NCBI RefSeq assembly: GCF_026236535.1
Contig: NZ_JAHTMW010000021.1
Coordinates: forward strand, 62,001 to 126,000
DNA: 64,000 nt
Reading direction: 5' to 3'
Source of the DNA: Streptomyces sp. SKN60
GTDB lineage: Bacteria; Actinomycetota; Actinomycetes; Streptomycetales; Streptomycetaceae
Positions 1 through 8,362 of the stretch are shown here, in pieces. A model generated the notes under the pieces. The model did no database searches and was not told where the DNA came from. It worked only from the letters and a program-made list of their open reading frames with translations. How positions within the stretch are numbered: position 1 is the stretch's first letter; every line of letters starts with the position of its first letter. The translations under genes and the position numbers were made by a program.

Positions 1-183
1 ACCGTCGACGACCTGTTCGTGGTGTATCTCGGCGAGCCCGTCGAGGAGGCGCTGGTCGAACGGCTCGTCGCGGCCGGCGGCACCCGGGTCGCGGCCCACA
101 ACCCGTACTGGGACGAGTACGGCGTCACCGTCGCCGACCCCGACGGCTACCGGCTCGTCCTCTGCTCCCGCACCTGGGGGTAG
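1..183 (+). CDS. VOC (glyoxalase/bleomycin-resistance fold) protein, C-terminal fragment
   Basis: Only the last 60 codons lie in the window; the gene begins to the left. The frame ends at a TAG at 181-183. The C-terminal pattern GVTVADPDGYRLVLCSR, with an acidic residue followed by a DPDG-type turn and a final beta strand, is typical of the last module of vicinal-oxygen-chelate proteins. The substrate cannot be judged from this piece. It could be a small stand-alone VOC protein or the end of a two-domain one. Confidence 0.7.
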   Translation, partial: TVDDLFVVYLGEPVEEALVERLVAAGGTRVAAHNPYWDEYGVTVADPDGYRLVLCSRTWG

Positions 184-356
184 GACACGAACGGCATCCC
201 GCCGTCCAGAGGGCGGCGTTCGCGCCACCCTAGGGAGTGAAGCGGGCCATGTCGGGGTCGTGACCCCTGCCGTGCGGCCCGGACGCGCCCCACCATGGCC
301 CTCGGCGGGACGGCTTCCGGTCTCCGCCCCCACGCGCGGATCCGAGGGCGGAGAAG

Positions 357-3300
357 ATGACCGGCAGCCGCAGGGCGCTCGCCAGAGCGCTGACGTTGTG
401 TCTGTTCCTGGGTGGGGGCGGAATGTTGCCCACAGCGACCGCCGCCACGCCCTCACCCGTCGCCCCCGCCCCGGTCCAGGCCACCCCGCGCCTCGCCGCC
501 GACCAGACGACCATCTCGCACGACACCTTCCGCACCGGCTGGGACCGGGACGAGCCCGGCCTCGCGCCCGACCAGGTGTCCAGCTCCGACTTCGGGCAGC
601 AGTTCTCGACCACCGTCGACGGACAGGTCTACGCCCAGCCGATCGTCGTCGGCTCGACCCTCGTCGTCGCCACCGAGAACAACAAGGTGTACGGACTCGA
701 CGCGGCCTCCGGGAAGGTCAACTGGACCAAGAGCACGGGGGCCGCCTGGCCCGCCGCCGCCATCAGCTGCGGCGACCTCGTCCCGAACATCGGCGTCACC
801 TCGACCCCCGTCTACGACCCGGCGAGCGGGGCGCTCTACCTCACCTCCAAGGTGAACGACGGCGCCGACGACCAGCACCCGAGCTGGTACGTGCACGCAC
901 TCGACCCCGCCACCGGCGCCGAGCGCTCCGGCTGGCCCGTCAAGGTCGCCGGGGCGCCCGTCAACGACCCCGGGCGCGCCTTCAACCCGTACACCGCGAT
1001 GCAGCGCCCCGGCCTGCTCCTCATGGGCGGCTCCGTCTACGCGGCCTTCGCCTCCCACTGCGACCACGGCCCCTACGTCGGCTACGTCCTCGGCGTGAAC
1101 ACCGCCACCCGCCGCACCACCCTCTGGGCCACCGAGGACTCCTCCGCCAACGGCATGGCCGGCATCTGGATGAGCGGCGGCGGTCTCGTCTCCGACGGGC
1201 CCGGGCGGATCCTGTTCTCCACCGGCAACGGCGTGACCCCGGCCCCCGGCCCCGGCACCTCGCCGCCCGGCCAGCTCTCCGAGTCCGTGGTCCGGCTCGG
1301 CGTCAACAGCGACGGCACCATGTCCGCCCAGGACTTCTTCAGCCCCGCCAACGCCAATCAACTCGACCTCAACGACACCGACCTCGGCTCCGGCGGCCCC
1401 GTCGCCCTCCCCGGCGCCCCCTTCGGGACCAGCGCCCACCCGAACCTGCTCGTCCAGATCGGCAAGGACGGACGCCTGTTCCTCCTCGACCGCGACGACC
1501 TCGGCGGGCGCGCCCAGGGCCCGGGCGGCACGGACAAGGTGCTCGGCGCCTTCGGACCGTACGAGGGGGTGTGGGGGCACCCCGCGGCGTACGGCGGGCA
1601 GGGCGGCTACGTCTACACCATCGGCTCGCGCGGCCCGCTGCGCGCCTTCGCGTACGGGCTGACCGGCGACGGCCGGCCCGCCTTCAGCAACACCGGCCGC
1701 AGCCCGGAGACCTTCGGCTACACCTCCGGCTCGCCCGTCCTCACCTCCACCGGCACCAACGCCGGCTCCGCCCTGGTCTGGGCGGTCGCCGCGGACGGCG
1801 CCAACGGCGCGAACGCCCAGCTCCGCGCGTACGACGCCGTCCCCGTCAACGGCACCCTCAAGCTGCGCTGGTCCGCGCCCATCGGCACGGCGGCCAAGTT
1901 CTCGGTCCCCGCCACCGACGGAGGCCGGGTCTACGTCGGCACCCGCGACGGCCACGTCCTCGCCTTCGGCCGCCCCGCCAACACCGCGCTCACCAGCAGC
2001 CCCGTCGACTTCGGACAGGTCGCCGTCGGCTCCACCGGCACCGCGACCGCCACCGTCACCGCCACCCGCGACGTCACCGTCAGCGCCGTGACCACACCCG
2101 CCGGCAGCGCCTTCACCACCCGGCCGACCGGACTTCCGCGCACCCTGCGCACCGGCGAGACCTACTCCGTGCCCGTCTCCTTCGCCCCGACCGCGCCCGG
2201 CGCCGACAGCTCCGTGCTCACCTTCGCCACCGACCTCGGCGACAGCGCGGTCGGACTCACCGGTTACGGCACCCGGCCCGGCCTCCTCGCCTCGCCCGCC
2301 GCCCTCGACTTCGGCACCGTCGCCACCGGCACCACCAAGTCGCTCGGCGTCACCTTCACCAACACCGGCACCCAGGCCGAGACCGTCACCGCGACCGCCG
2401 CGCCCGGCGCCCCCTTCACCGCCACCGGACTGCCCGCGAACGGCACCGTCGTCCCGCCCCAGCAGTCCGTCTCCGTCCAGATCGGCTACGCCCCCACGGC
2501 CGCCGGCGACCACACCGCGAACCTCTCCGTGACCGGGACCGACGGCACCGCCACCGTCGCCCTCAAGGGCACCGCCGTCACCGGACGGGCCCGGCTCACC
2601 ATCACCCCGGCCTCCACCGACTTCGGGACCGTGAAGGTCGGCCAGTCCGTCACCAGGACCTTCGACATCAGCAACACCGGCAACATCCCGCTCACCATCA
2701 CCAAGGCCAAGGCGCCCGCCGCGCCCTTCCACGTCACCGACCCGGTCAGCGAGGGCCAGGTCCTCGGCCCCGAGGACGTCATCCACCAGTCCGTGACCTT
2801 CTCGCCCACCTCCCTCGGCACCGTGAACGCCGCCTACCTGCTCACCGCCGACGACGGACAGGGCGCCCTGTCCGAGACCCTGACCGGCACCGGCGCCGCC
2901 GGCACCGGAGTCACCGTCCCCGGCCCCGACGCCGGCGGCTGGAAGCTCAACGGCGCCGCCCAGGTCTCCGGCGGCGACCTCCAGCTCACCCAGGCCACCG
3001 CCGCACAGCGCGGCACCGCCGTCTGGCCCGTGCCCGTCCTCACCGACGGCCTCAAGGCCACCTTCACCACCGTCATCGGCGGCGGCACCGGCGCCGACGG
3101 ACTGTCCTTCGCCCTCCTCGACCCGGCCAGGACCACCCCCGACGCCCTCGGCACCGGAGGCGGCGGCCTCGGCTACAGCGGACTGCCCGGCACCGCCGTC
3201 ACCTTCGACACCTACGACAACGGCACGGCCGACCCCTCCGCCAACTTCCTCGGCATCGCCACCGGCGGCACCGCCGACGCCCTCACCTACGCCGCCACGA

Positions 3301-4106
3301 CCACCAGCATTCCCAACCTGCGCTCCGGCAGCCACGCCGTGACCGTCGCCGTCACCGGCCGCACCCTCACCGTCTCCGTCGACGGCACCCAGCGGCTCAG
3401 CACCTCCGTCGCCGCGCTCCCGCCGGCCGCCCTGCTCGCCTTCACCGGCGCCACCGGCGGACTCACCGACATCCACGCCGTCCGCAAGGCCAGCGTCACC
3501 GCCACCGCCTACGCGGTCCCGCCGCCCGGCCCCAACGGCTGGACCTACAACGGCAGCGCCACCCTCTCCGGCACCACCCTCCAGCTCACCCCTGCCGCGA
3601 CCGCCCAGCGCGGCTCCGCCCTCCAGGCGACCGCCGTCCCCACCGCGCGCCTCAAGGCCCGCTTCACCGCGACCATCGGCGGCGGCACCGGCGCCGACGG
3701 ACTGGCCCTGCTGCTCCTCGACGCCACCCGGGCCACCCCGAAGTCCCTCGGCACCGGAGGCGGCGGCCTCGGCTTCAGCGGGCTCCCCGGCGTCGCCGTC
3801 ACCCTCGACACCTACGACAACGGCACGGCCGACCCCTCGGCGAACTTCGTCGCGGTGGCCACCGGCGGCACCGCCGACACCCTCCGCTACGCGGCCACCG
3901 CCACCAACGTGCCCAACCTGCGCTCCGGCAGCCACACCGTCGACGCCGTCGTGACCAGCACCGGACGCCTCCAGATCAGCGTCGACGGCACCCGCGTCAT
4001 CGACGTCGCCGTGACCCTCCCGAAGAACGTCCTGGTCGGCTTCTCCGGCGCGACCGGCGGCCGCACCGACCGGCACGCCGTCAGCGGCGTGCGGATCGGC
4101 TACTGA
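357..4106 (+). CDS. Secreted multidomain protein: beta-propeller, ASH-type Ig repeats, two L-type-lectin-like domains
   Basis: A 1249-residue exported protein. The ATG follows a GGAG ribosome site by a few bases, and residues 1-30 form a signal peptide (basic start, LTLCLFLGGGGML core, AxA-type end). Residues about 50-545 read as a PQQ-type beta-propeller, with blades such as VVATENNKVYGLDAASGKV. Residues about 545-850 hold three repeats opening with [VLT]DFG.V.VG, the pattern of choice-of-anchor D/ASH Ig-like domains. Residues about 860-1040 and 1060-1249 are two homologous units with GGGTGADGL and DTYDNGTADPSANF, resembling bacterial L-type lectin domains. It probably acts outside the cell as an adhesive or carbohydrate-binding protein. 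Nothing shows that the propeller is an active PQQ enzyme. It converges on the DUF305 gene. Confidence 0.8.
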   Translation: MTGSRRALARALTLCLFLGGGGMLPTATAATPSPVAPAPVQATPRLAADQTTISHDTFRTGWDRDEPGLAPDQVSSSDFGQQFSTTVDGQVYAQPIVVGSTLVVATENNKVYGLDAASGKVNWTKSTGAAWPAAAISCGDLVPNIGVTSTPVYDPASGALYLTSKVNDGADDQHPSWYVHALDPATGAERSGWPVKVAGAPVNDPGRAFNPYTAMQRPGLLLMGGSVYAAFASHCDHGPYVGYVLGVNTATRRTTLWATEDSSANGMAGIWMSGGGLVSDGPGRILFSTGNGVTPAPGPGTSPPGQLSESVVRLGVNSDGTMSAQDFFSPANANQLDLNDTDLGSGGPVALPGAPFGTSAHPNLLVQIGKDGRLFLLDRDDLGGRAQGPGGTDKVLGAFGPYEGVWGHPAAYGGQGGYVYTIGSRGPLRAFAYGLTGDGRPAFSNTGRSPETFGYTSGSPVLTSTGTNAGSALVWAVAADGANGANAQLRAYDAVPVNGTLKLRWSAPIGTAAKFSVPATDGGRVYVGTRDGHVLAFGRPANTALTSSPVDFGQVAVGSTGTATATVTATRDVTVSAVTTPAGSAFTTRPTGLPRTLRTGETYSVPVSFAPTAPGADSSVLTFATDLGDSAVGLTGYGTRPGLLASPAALDFGTVATGTTKSLGVTFTNTGTQAETVTATAAPGAPFTATGLPANGTVVPPQQSVSVQIGYAPTAAGDHTANLSVTGTDGTATVALKGTAVTGRARLTITPASTDFGTVKVGQSVTRTFDISNTGNIPLTITKAKAPAAPFHVTDPVSEGQVLGPEDVIHQSVTFSPTSLGTVNAAYLLTADDGQGALSETLTGTGAAGTGVTVPGPDAGGWKLNGAAQVSGGDLQLTQATAAQRGTAVWPVPVLTDGLKATFTTVIGGGTGADGLSFALLDPARTTPDALGTGGGGLGYSGLPGTAVTFDTYDNGTADPSANFLGIATGGTADALTYAATTTSIPNLRSGSHAVTVAVTGRTLTVSVDGTQRLSTSVAALPPAALLAFTGATGGLTDIHAVRKASVTATAYAVPPPGPNGWTYNGSATLSGTTLQLTPAATAQRGSALQATAVPTARLKARFTATIGGGTGADGLALLLLDATRATPKSLGTGGGGLGFSGLPGVAVTLDTYDNGTADPSANFVAVATGGTADTLRYAATATNVPNLRSGSHTVDAVVTSTGRLQISVDGTRVIDVAVTLPKNVLVGFSGATGGRTDRHAVSGVRIGY

Positions 4107-4120
4107 CCGCCGGCCGCAGG

Positions 4121-4170
4121 GCACCGGCCGCAGCGCACCGGCCGCAGCGCACCGGCCGGAGCACCGGCGG
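4121..4170. repeat. Short tandem repeat between convergent genes
   Basis: A 14-base unit, GCACCGGCCGCAGC, occurs twice in tandem (4121-4134, 4135-4148) and is followed by two shortened copies. It fills the gap between the convergent beta-propeller and DUF305 genes. The units could fold, so they may help end transcription, but no clear terminator with a T-run is present. Confidence 0.6.
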
Positions 4171-4178
4171 GTGCGGGC

Positions 4179-4859
4179 TCAGAGCCGGGCGAGGATCTGC
4201 TTCAGCTGGGCGATCTCGGCGGCCTGGGTCCGCACCACGTCGTCGGCGACCTTCCTGGCCTCCGGGTCGGCGCCGCCCTGCTGCTCGCTCTTCGCCATGC
4301 TCACCGCGCCCTCGTGGTGCGCGATCATCAGCTCGGCGAACCTGCGGTCGAAGTCCCGGCCCTTCGCGGCGGCCAGTTCCTTCATCTCCGCGCCGGACAT
4401 CATCCCGGCCATGGAGTGGCCGGCGTGGCCGCCACCCTCCATCGCCTCGGGCCTGCCCCAGGCCTTCAGCCAGGACTTCATCTTCCGGATCTCGGGGTCC
4501 TGGGCCTTCTCGATCGCCCCGACGATCTTCTTGATCTCCGCGTCCTCGGCCCGCCCGTCGGCGAGCTCCGCCATCGCCAGGGCCTGCTCGTGATGCGGGA
4601 TCATCATCTGCGCGAACATCACGTCCGCGTCGTTGAAGGACCCGGCGGAGGAGCCGGCGCCGGCGGATGCGGAGGCCGAGGCGGAGGTCTTCCCGCCGTG
4701 GTCCATCCCGCTCATGGAGTCGCCGTCCCCGGACCCGCCGCAGGCGGCGAGCAGCAGCCCGGCCGCGGCGACGGCGCCGGTCACGGCGAGCCGGCGGGCG
4801 GCGGTGTTCGTGACGTTCTTGACGTTCTTGGTGTTCTTGACGTTCCTGATGGCACGCAT
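4179..4859 (-). CDS. DUF305 family lipoprotein (probable copper-binding)
   Basis: A 226-residue protein. The ATG at 4859 follows a GAGGTGGG ribosome site. The N-terminus has a hydrophobic stretch and lipobox LLLAAC, so it should be anchored on the outer face of the membrane. Two DUF305 repeats follow, marked by MIPHHEQALAMAE and MIAHHEGAVSMAK; their paired His and Met residues are the expected metal ligands, and a GMDHGG-type His/Met stretch precedes them. Some DUF305 proteins bind copper. It lies 89 bp downstream of the DUF6153 gene on the same strand, so co-transcription from the CsoR-like operator at 5493 is plausible. The n-region is a KN-rich tandem repeat (NVKNTKNVKN) caused by a repeated 12-base DNA unit. 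Confidence 0.85.
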   Translation of the reverse strand: MRAIRNVKNTKNVKNVTNTAARRLAVTGAVAAAGLLLAACGGSGDGDSMSGMDHGGKTSASASASAGAGSSAGSFNDADVMFAQMMIPHHEQALAMAELADGRAEDAEIKKIVGAIEKAQDPEIRKMKSWLKAWGRPEAMEGGGHAGHSMAGMMSGAEMKELAAAKGRDFDRRFAELMIAHHEGAVSMAKSEQQGGADPEARKVADDVVRTQAAEIAQLKQILARL

Positions 4860-4948
4860 GGGTGTCCCACCTCGTGTGGTGTCGTTCCTGTGGTCGGTCG
4901 TGCGAGTCTGCGGGCAGGCATCGACGAGCGCCCGCGGGGCCGTACGGC

Positions 4949-5434
4949 CTAGATCCGCAGGATCGACAGCGTGGCGAGGTCCGGCGGCCGGGGCGGCGGC
5001 GCGTGCGGGCGCAGGGCCGCGAGGAGCCGGGCGGGCGACGGGACGGTGCGGTCCCGGCGGGCGCGCCGCAGGGCGGCGCGGACGAGCGCGGCGAGCAGCC
5101 AGGCCCCGAGGACCGCCACGCACAGCGTGGTCATGTCCATCCCGCCGCCGGAGTCGTGCGAGGACGAGGGGGTGGAGGCGGGAGCGGAGGCGGGGGCGTC
5201 GGCCTCGTGGTGGGCCTGGCGGTCCTGGCGGTCCTGGTGGGCCTGGTGGGCCTCGGGGGCGACCGCGGCGTCGTGGTGGGCCGCCGCCCCGCCCGTACCA
5301 CCGCCGGAGGAGCCCTCCGGGTGGCCGACCGAGTGCATCACGAACACACCGAGCGCGAGCACGACGACGAGCAGCAGATGCGCCAGGGCGCCGCCGGCGC
5401 GTGTCCGGCCGCTGTGCTCTCGTCCCGTGTGCAC
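4949..5434 (-). CDS. DUF6153 family membrane protein
   Basis: A 161-residue protein with two predicted membrane segments, AHLLLVVVLALGVFVMHSVG near residue 20 and MTTLCVAVLGAWLLAALVRA near residue 100, joined by a His/Ala/Ser-rich loop. This is the layout of the actinobacterial DUF6153 family, and the family is often found next to DUF305. I chose GTG at 5434 because AAGGAGG lies about 8 bases upstream; an upstream ATG in frame at 5575 lacks such a site. The His-rich loop and neighbours suggest a role in copper or other metal handling in the envelope, but this is inferred. Confidence 0.75.
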   Translation of the reverse strand: MHTGREHSGRTRAGGALAHLLLVVVLALGVFVMHSVGHPEGSSGGGTGGAAAHHDAAVAPEAHQAHQDRQDRQAHHEADAPASAPASTPSSSHDSGGGMDMTTLCVAVLGAWLLAALVRAALRRARRDRTVPSPARLLAALRPHAPPPRPPDLATLSILRI

Positions 5435-5492
5435 GGCCGCTCCTCCTTCCGCCCTCTCGATCCGTCGGTCCGTCCCGACCGACCGTACCTGA

Positions 5493-5507
5493 TACCCCGT
5501 ACGGGTA
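5493..5507 (-). promoter_or_regulatory. CsoR-like copper operator
   Basis: TACCCCGTACGGGTA is an inverted repeat (TACCC, 5-base spacer, GGGTA) 59 bp upstream of the chosen DUF6153 start. CsoR-type repressors of actinobacteria bind C-tract/G-tract inverted repeats of this kind, flanked by TA. The metal-linked genes downstream support the reading; binding is not shown. Confidence 0.45.
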
Positions 5508-5649
5508 CCCGCCCGGGGCGCCCGGCCGGGCCCCGGCGTCACCCCCGTGGCGTACACCGGCCACCCCGGTGACACCGGCCCCTCCCCGCCCCGACCCTGA
5601 TCACGAAAGGCCCCAGCGCCGGAGGCCCGACACGCCGGGAGGCACCCGC

Positions 5650-8352
5650 ATGTCGATCGTCGTCACCTTCGCCGGACGGACCCCGCTCCCCACCGCGGGC
5701 TCCTGGTATCAGATCTGGTCCTACCGGGTGCAGCCCGCCACTCCGGCCGACCTGCACCCCGGGCAGCGGGTCGCCCTCGCCCTGCCCGCCGACGTCGACC
5801 TGCGCGACCCCGCGCTGTTCCCCGGGGTGCCGGCGCTCGACGGCGCCTTCGTCGAGGCCGACCCCGGCTCGGGCCGGCAGTACGCGGGCCGGACCGTGAC
5901 CGGCACCGGTCCCGTGACGATCTCCTTCGTCGCGCCGCCCACCGAGTCCGAGCGCGATCTGCTCCTGGTGGTCCGCGACCCGGGCCGCCCGTGGACCGTG
6001 ACCTCCTTCGCCACCACGCCCGGCGGCCCCGCCGGCCCGTCCCGGGTGCTGACCGCGCCGGTGCCGGGGCCGGTGCGGGCCGGGCGGCCGGTCACCGAGT
6101 TCGCCGGCACCCTGCCGTACGCGAGCGAGCTGTTCGGCGTCTACCAGCCGCTGCCCGGCTGGCTGGGCTACGGCAGCGCGGGCCGGTTCGCCGCGTCGCA
6201 CGGTCCGCGTCCGGCCGCCGCGGCCTTCACCGGGCCGGCGGCGCGCGGCCTGGAGCACCCGGAGCTCGCCGCGCTCGCCCGCCTCGCGGGGGAGCAGCCG
6301 CCCACCGAGGGCATCCTGTCGCCGGTCGGCCTGGTCAATCTGTTCCGGCAGTACTTCTACGAGTTCGACACCTTCCTCGGCGCGCCCGCCGGGCACCTGT
6401 GGCTCAGCCCCGGCGGCATGGTCGAGCTCGTCGAGACCAGCACCCGCCGCACCCTGGTCGAGCGCACCGCGAGCCAGTCGGAGGAGACCGTCCGCAAGTC
6501 CGAGGAGACCCTGACCGACCAGAACGACGTGGCCGACGCGGTCAAGGAGTCCAACGCCAACGACACCAGCCTCGGCGCGAGCGCCGCCGGCGGCGCCTCC
6601 TTCGCCGGGATCTACCATGCCGACGCCAGCGCCAGCTTCGCCAGCAAGTCCACCACCGCCAAGTCCTCCGAGCTCACCCACAAGCACACCCGCACCCAGA
6701 GCTCCAAGGTGAGCAGCGAGATCCGGCGCAACTTCACGACCACCTTCAAGACGGTCACCGAGACCACCGACACGTCCAGCCGCCGCTATGTCGTGCAGAA
6801 CACCACCGACCGGCTCGCCAACTACGAGCTGCGCCGCAAGATGCGCAAGGTCGGCGTACAGGTCCAGCACATCGGCACCCGGATGAGTTGGCAGGTCTTC
6901 GTGAACGCGCCGGGCCGGGTGCTCGGCCTCGGCGAGCTGGTCGACATCGTGCCCGCGCCCGATCTCACCGTGCTGCGCAAGCCGGAGCCGCCCGAGCCGC
7001 TCACCCCGATCCTGTCCACCTTCACCGGCACCTTCCCGATCGCCGAGCACCCGGACAGCACCAACGCCCCGCACAGCGACGCCGACTGGCGCCGCCAGGA
7101 GGGCTTCGACCGGATGTGGCGCGGAGAGGAGGACGAGTACATCGTCGCGGACTTCGACTACGGCGCGATCCCGCCCGCCCCCGGCTACACCCTCAGCACC
7201 AACCCGGACTTCGTGCAGCTGGTCTCCGCGAAGAACGGCCACGGCACCGACGCCAAGTTCCTCGTGAAGTACGTCATCCAGCGCCCCGACACCGGCCGCT
7301 TCCAGGTCCGCGCCGACAACGTGCACTTCGGCGGCACCCCGGTCATCACCTTCACCCTCCAGCTGCGCTGGGAGCCGCCCGCCGTCAACCCGGCCGACGT
7401 CGCCTACCGGGCCGCGCTCGCCCAGTACGAGAAGGAGGTCGCCGCCCTCCAGCGCAAGGCGTACGCGGCGGCCGTGCGCGAGCGGACCACGCTGCTCAGC
7501 AAGGTCGAGCCGCGCCCCGCCGAGGACCTGCGCAAGGAGGAGCGGCACTCCGTCTTCGCCCATCTCGTCGACCAGCTCAGCCTGTTCGAGCCCGCCGACG
7601 CGCACCTGGAGGCCGAGCTGATCCGGCAGATCTTCGACGTCGACCAGATGCTCTACTTCGTCTCGCCCGACTTCTGGCGCCCCGACGACGTCTCCGCCCC
7701 GGCGACGGCCGACTCGCTGGGCCGCTACCCGGTGCCGCCCGCCCGCTGGGAGGGCGACGCCGACGACCCGCTGGCCGGCGAGACCGTGCTCACCGCGTAC
7801 TCCCGCACCAGCTCCCACAACGCGCCCGACGCCCACGCCCCCATGCCCGCGAAGGAATGGCGGGTCGACTATCTGCTCACCCCCGACTCCCGGCCCGCGC
7901 CCATGGGCAGCTCGCTCGGCTGGCTGGTCCAGGCCGACGGCGACGAGCGGCGCAACGAGTTCCTCAACTCGGCCTGGGTGAAGGCCGTTCTGCCGATCCG
8001 GCCGGGCCACGAGCGCGAGGCCCTGGGCTGGCTCACGAAGGCCGGCGTGGAGGGCGAGGCCGCGCTCGACAAGCCGTACGCCTGGCAGGAGGGCGACCCC
8101 GACGCGTACCGCGACCAGACCATCGGCCGGGTCCTCGAACTCCTCGCCGCCGAACTGGAGGCGGCGAACACCAGCGTCCCCAACACCCTCGCCGCCGAGC
8201 AGGTCTTCGAGACCGGCTTCGACCCGCTCGCCGGCGGCTTCCGGCCCGCCGAGCCGTACCGGATCTTCGACCAGTGGGTGGAGGTCCTGCCCACCGACCA
8301 GGTCGTGGCGGTCGAGGTCGTGTACGACCCCAAGACCGGCCAGCAGCTCTGA
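5650..8352 (+). CDS. Unrecognised 900-residue protein
   Basis: I do not recognise the family. The ATG at 5650 follows GGGAGG at good spacing. There is no signal peptide and no membrane helix. Residues 1-150 look beta-rich. Residues about 277-375 are Ser/Thr/Ala/Glu-rich and lack hydrophobic runs, with SQSEETVRKSEETLTDQND and KSTTAKSSELTHKHTRTQSS, suggesting a long helical or coiled segment. Residues about 595-660 look like another charged helix. The C-terminal third is a compact acidic domain. Only 10 bp separate its stop from the beta-helix gene, so the two are almost certainly co-translated. Its size and its elongated beta-helix partner would suit a surface or injection-type structure, but no tail, sheath or spike protein is visible nearby. 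Confidence 0.8.
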   Translation: MSIVVTFAGRTPLPTAGSWYQIWSYRVQPATPADLHPGQRVALALPADVDLRDPALFPGVPALDGAFVEADPGSGRQYAGRTVTGTGPVTISFVAPPTESERDLLLVVRDPGRPWTVTSFATTPGGPAGPSRVLTAPVPGPVRAGRPVTEFAGTLPYASELFGVYQPLPGWLGYGSAGRFAASHGPRPAAAAFTGPAARGLEHPELAALARLAGEQPPTEGILSPVGLVNLFRQYFYEFDTFLGAPAGHLWLSPGGMVELVETSTRRTLVERTASQSEETVRKSEETLTDQNDVADAVKESNANDTSLGASAAGGASFAGIYHADASASFASKSTTAKSSELTHKHTRTQSSKVSSEIRRNFTTTFKTVTETTDTSSRRYVVQNTTDRLANYELRRKMRKVGVQVQHIGTRMSWQVFVNAPGRVLGLGELVDIVPAPDLTVLRKPEPPEPLTPILSTFTGTFPIAEHPDSTNAPHSDADWRRQEGFDRMWRGEEDEYIVADFDYGAIPPAPGYTLSTNPDFVQLVSAKNGHGTDAKFLVKYVIQRPDTGRFQVRADNVHFGGTPVITFTLQLRWEPPAVNPADVAYRAALAQYEKEVAALQRKAYAAAVRERTTLLSKVEPRPAEDLRKEERHSVFAHLVDQLSLFEPADAHLEAELIRQIFDVDQMLYFVSPDFWRPDDVSAPATADSLGRYPVPPARWEGDADDPLAGETVLTAYSRTSSHNAPDAHAPMPAKEWRVDYLLTPDSRPAPMGSSLGWLVQADGDERRNEFLNSAWVKAVLPIRPGHEREALGWLTKAGVEGEAALDKPYAWQEGDPDAYRDQTIGRVLELLAAELEAANTSVPNTLAAEQVFETGFDPLAGGFRPAEPYRIFDQWVEVLPTDQVVAVEVVYDPKTGQQL

Positions 8353-8362
8353 GGCGTCCCTC

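Noticed and set aside
453..4124. Very long open frame on the reverse strand opposite the beta-propeller gene
   Set aside because: It is composed of Gly, Asp, Val and Arg runs with no domain; this is the expected shadow of a high-GC gene. The forward frame has a signal peptide and clear repeats.
4859..5564. Possible N-terminal extension of the DUF305 protein to 5564
   Set aside because: The extension is Arg/Pro-rich and covers the DUF6153 gene; ATG 4859 has a ribosome site and is followed by a lipoprotein signal.
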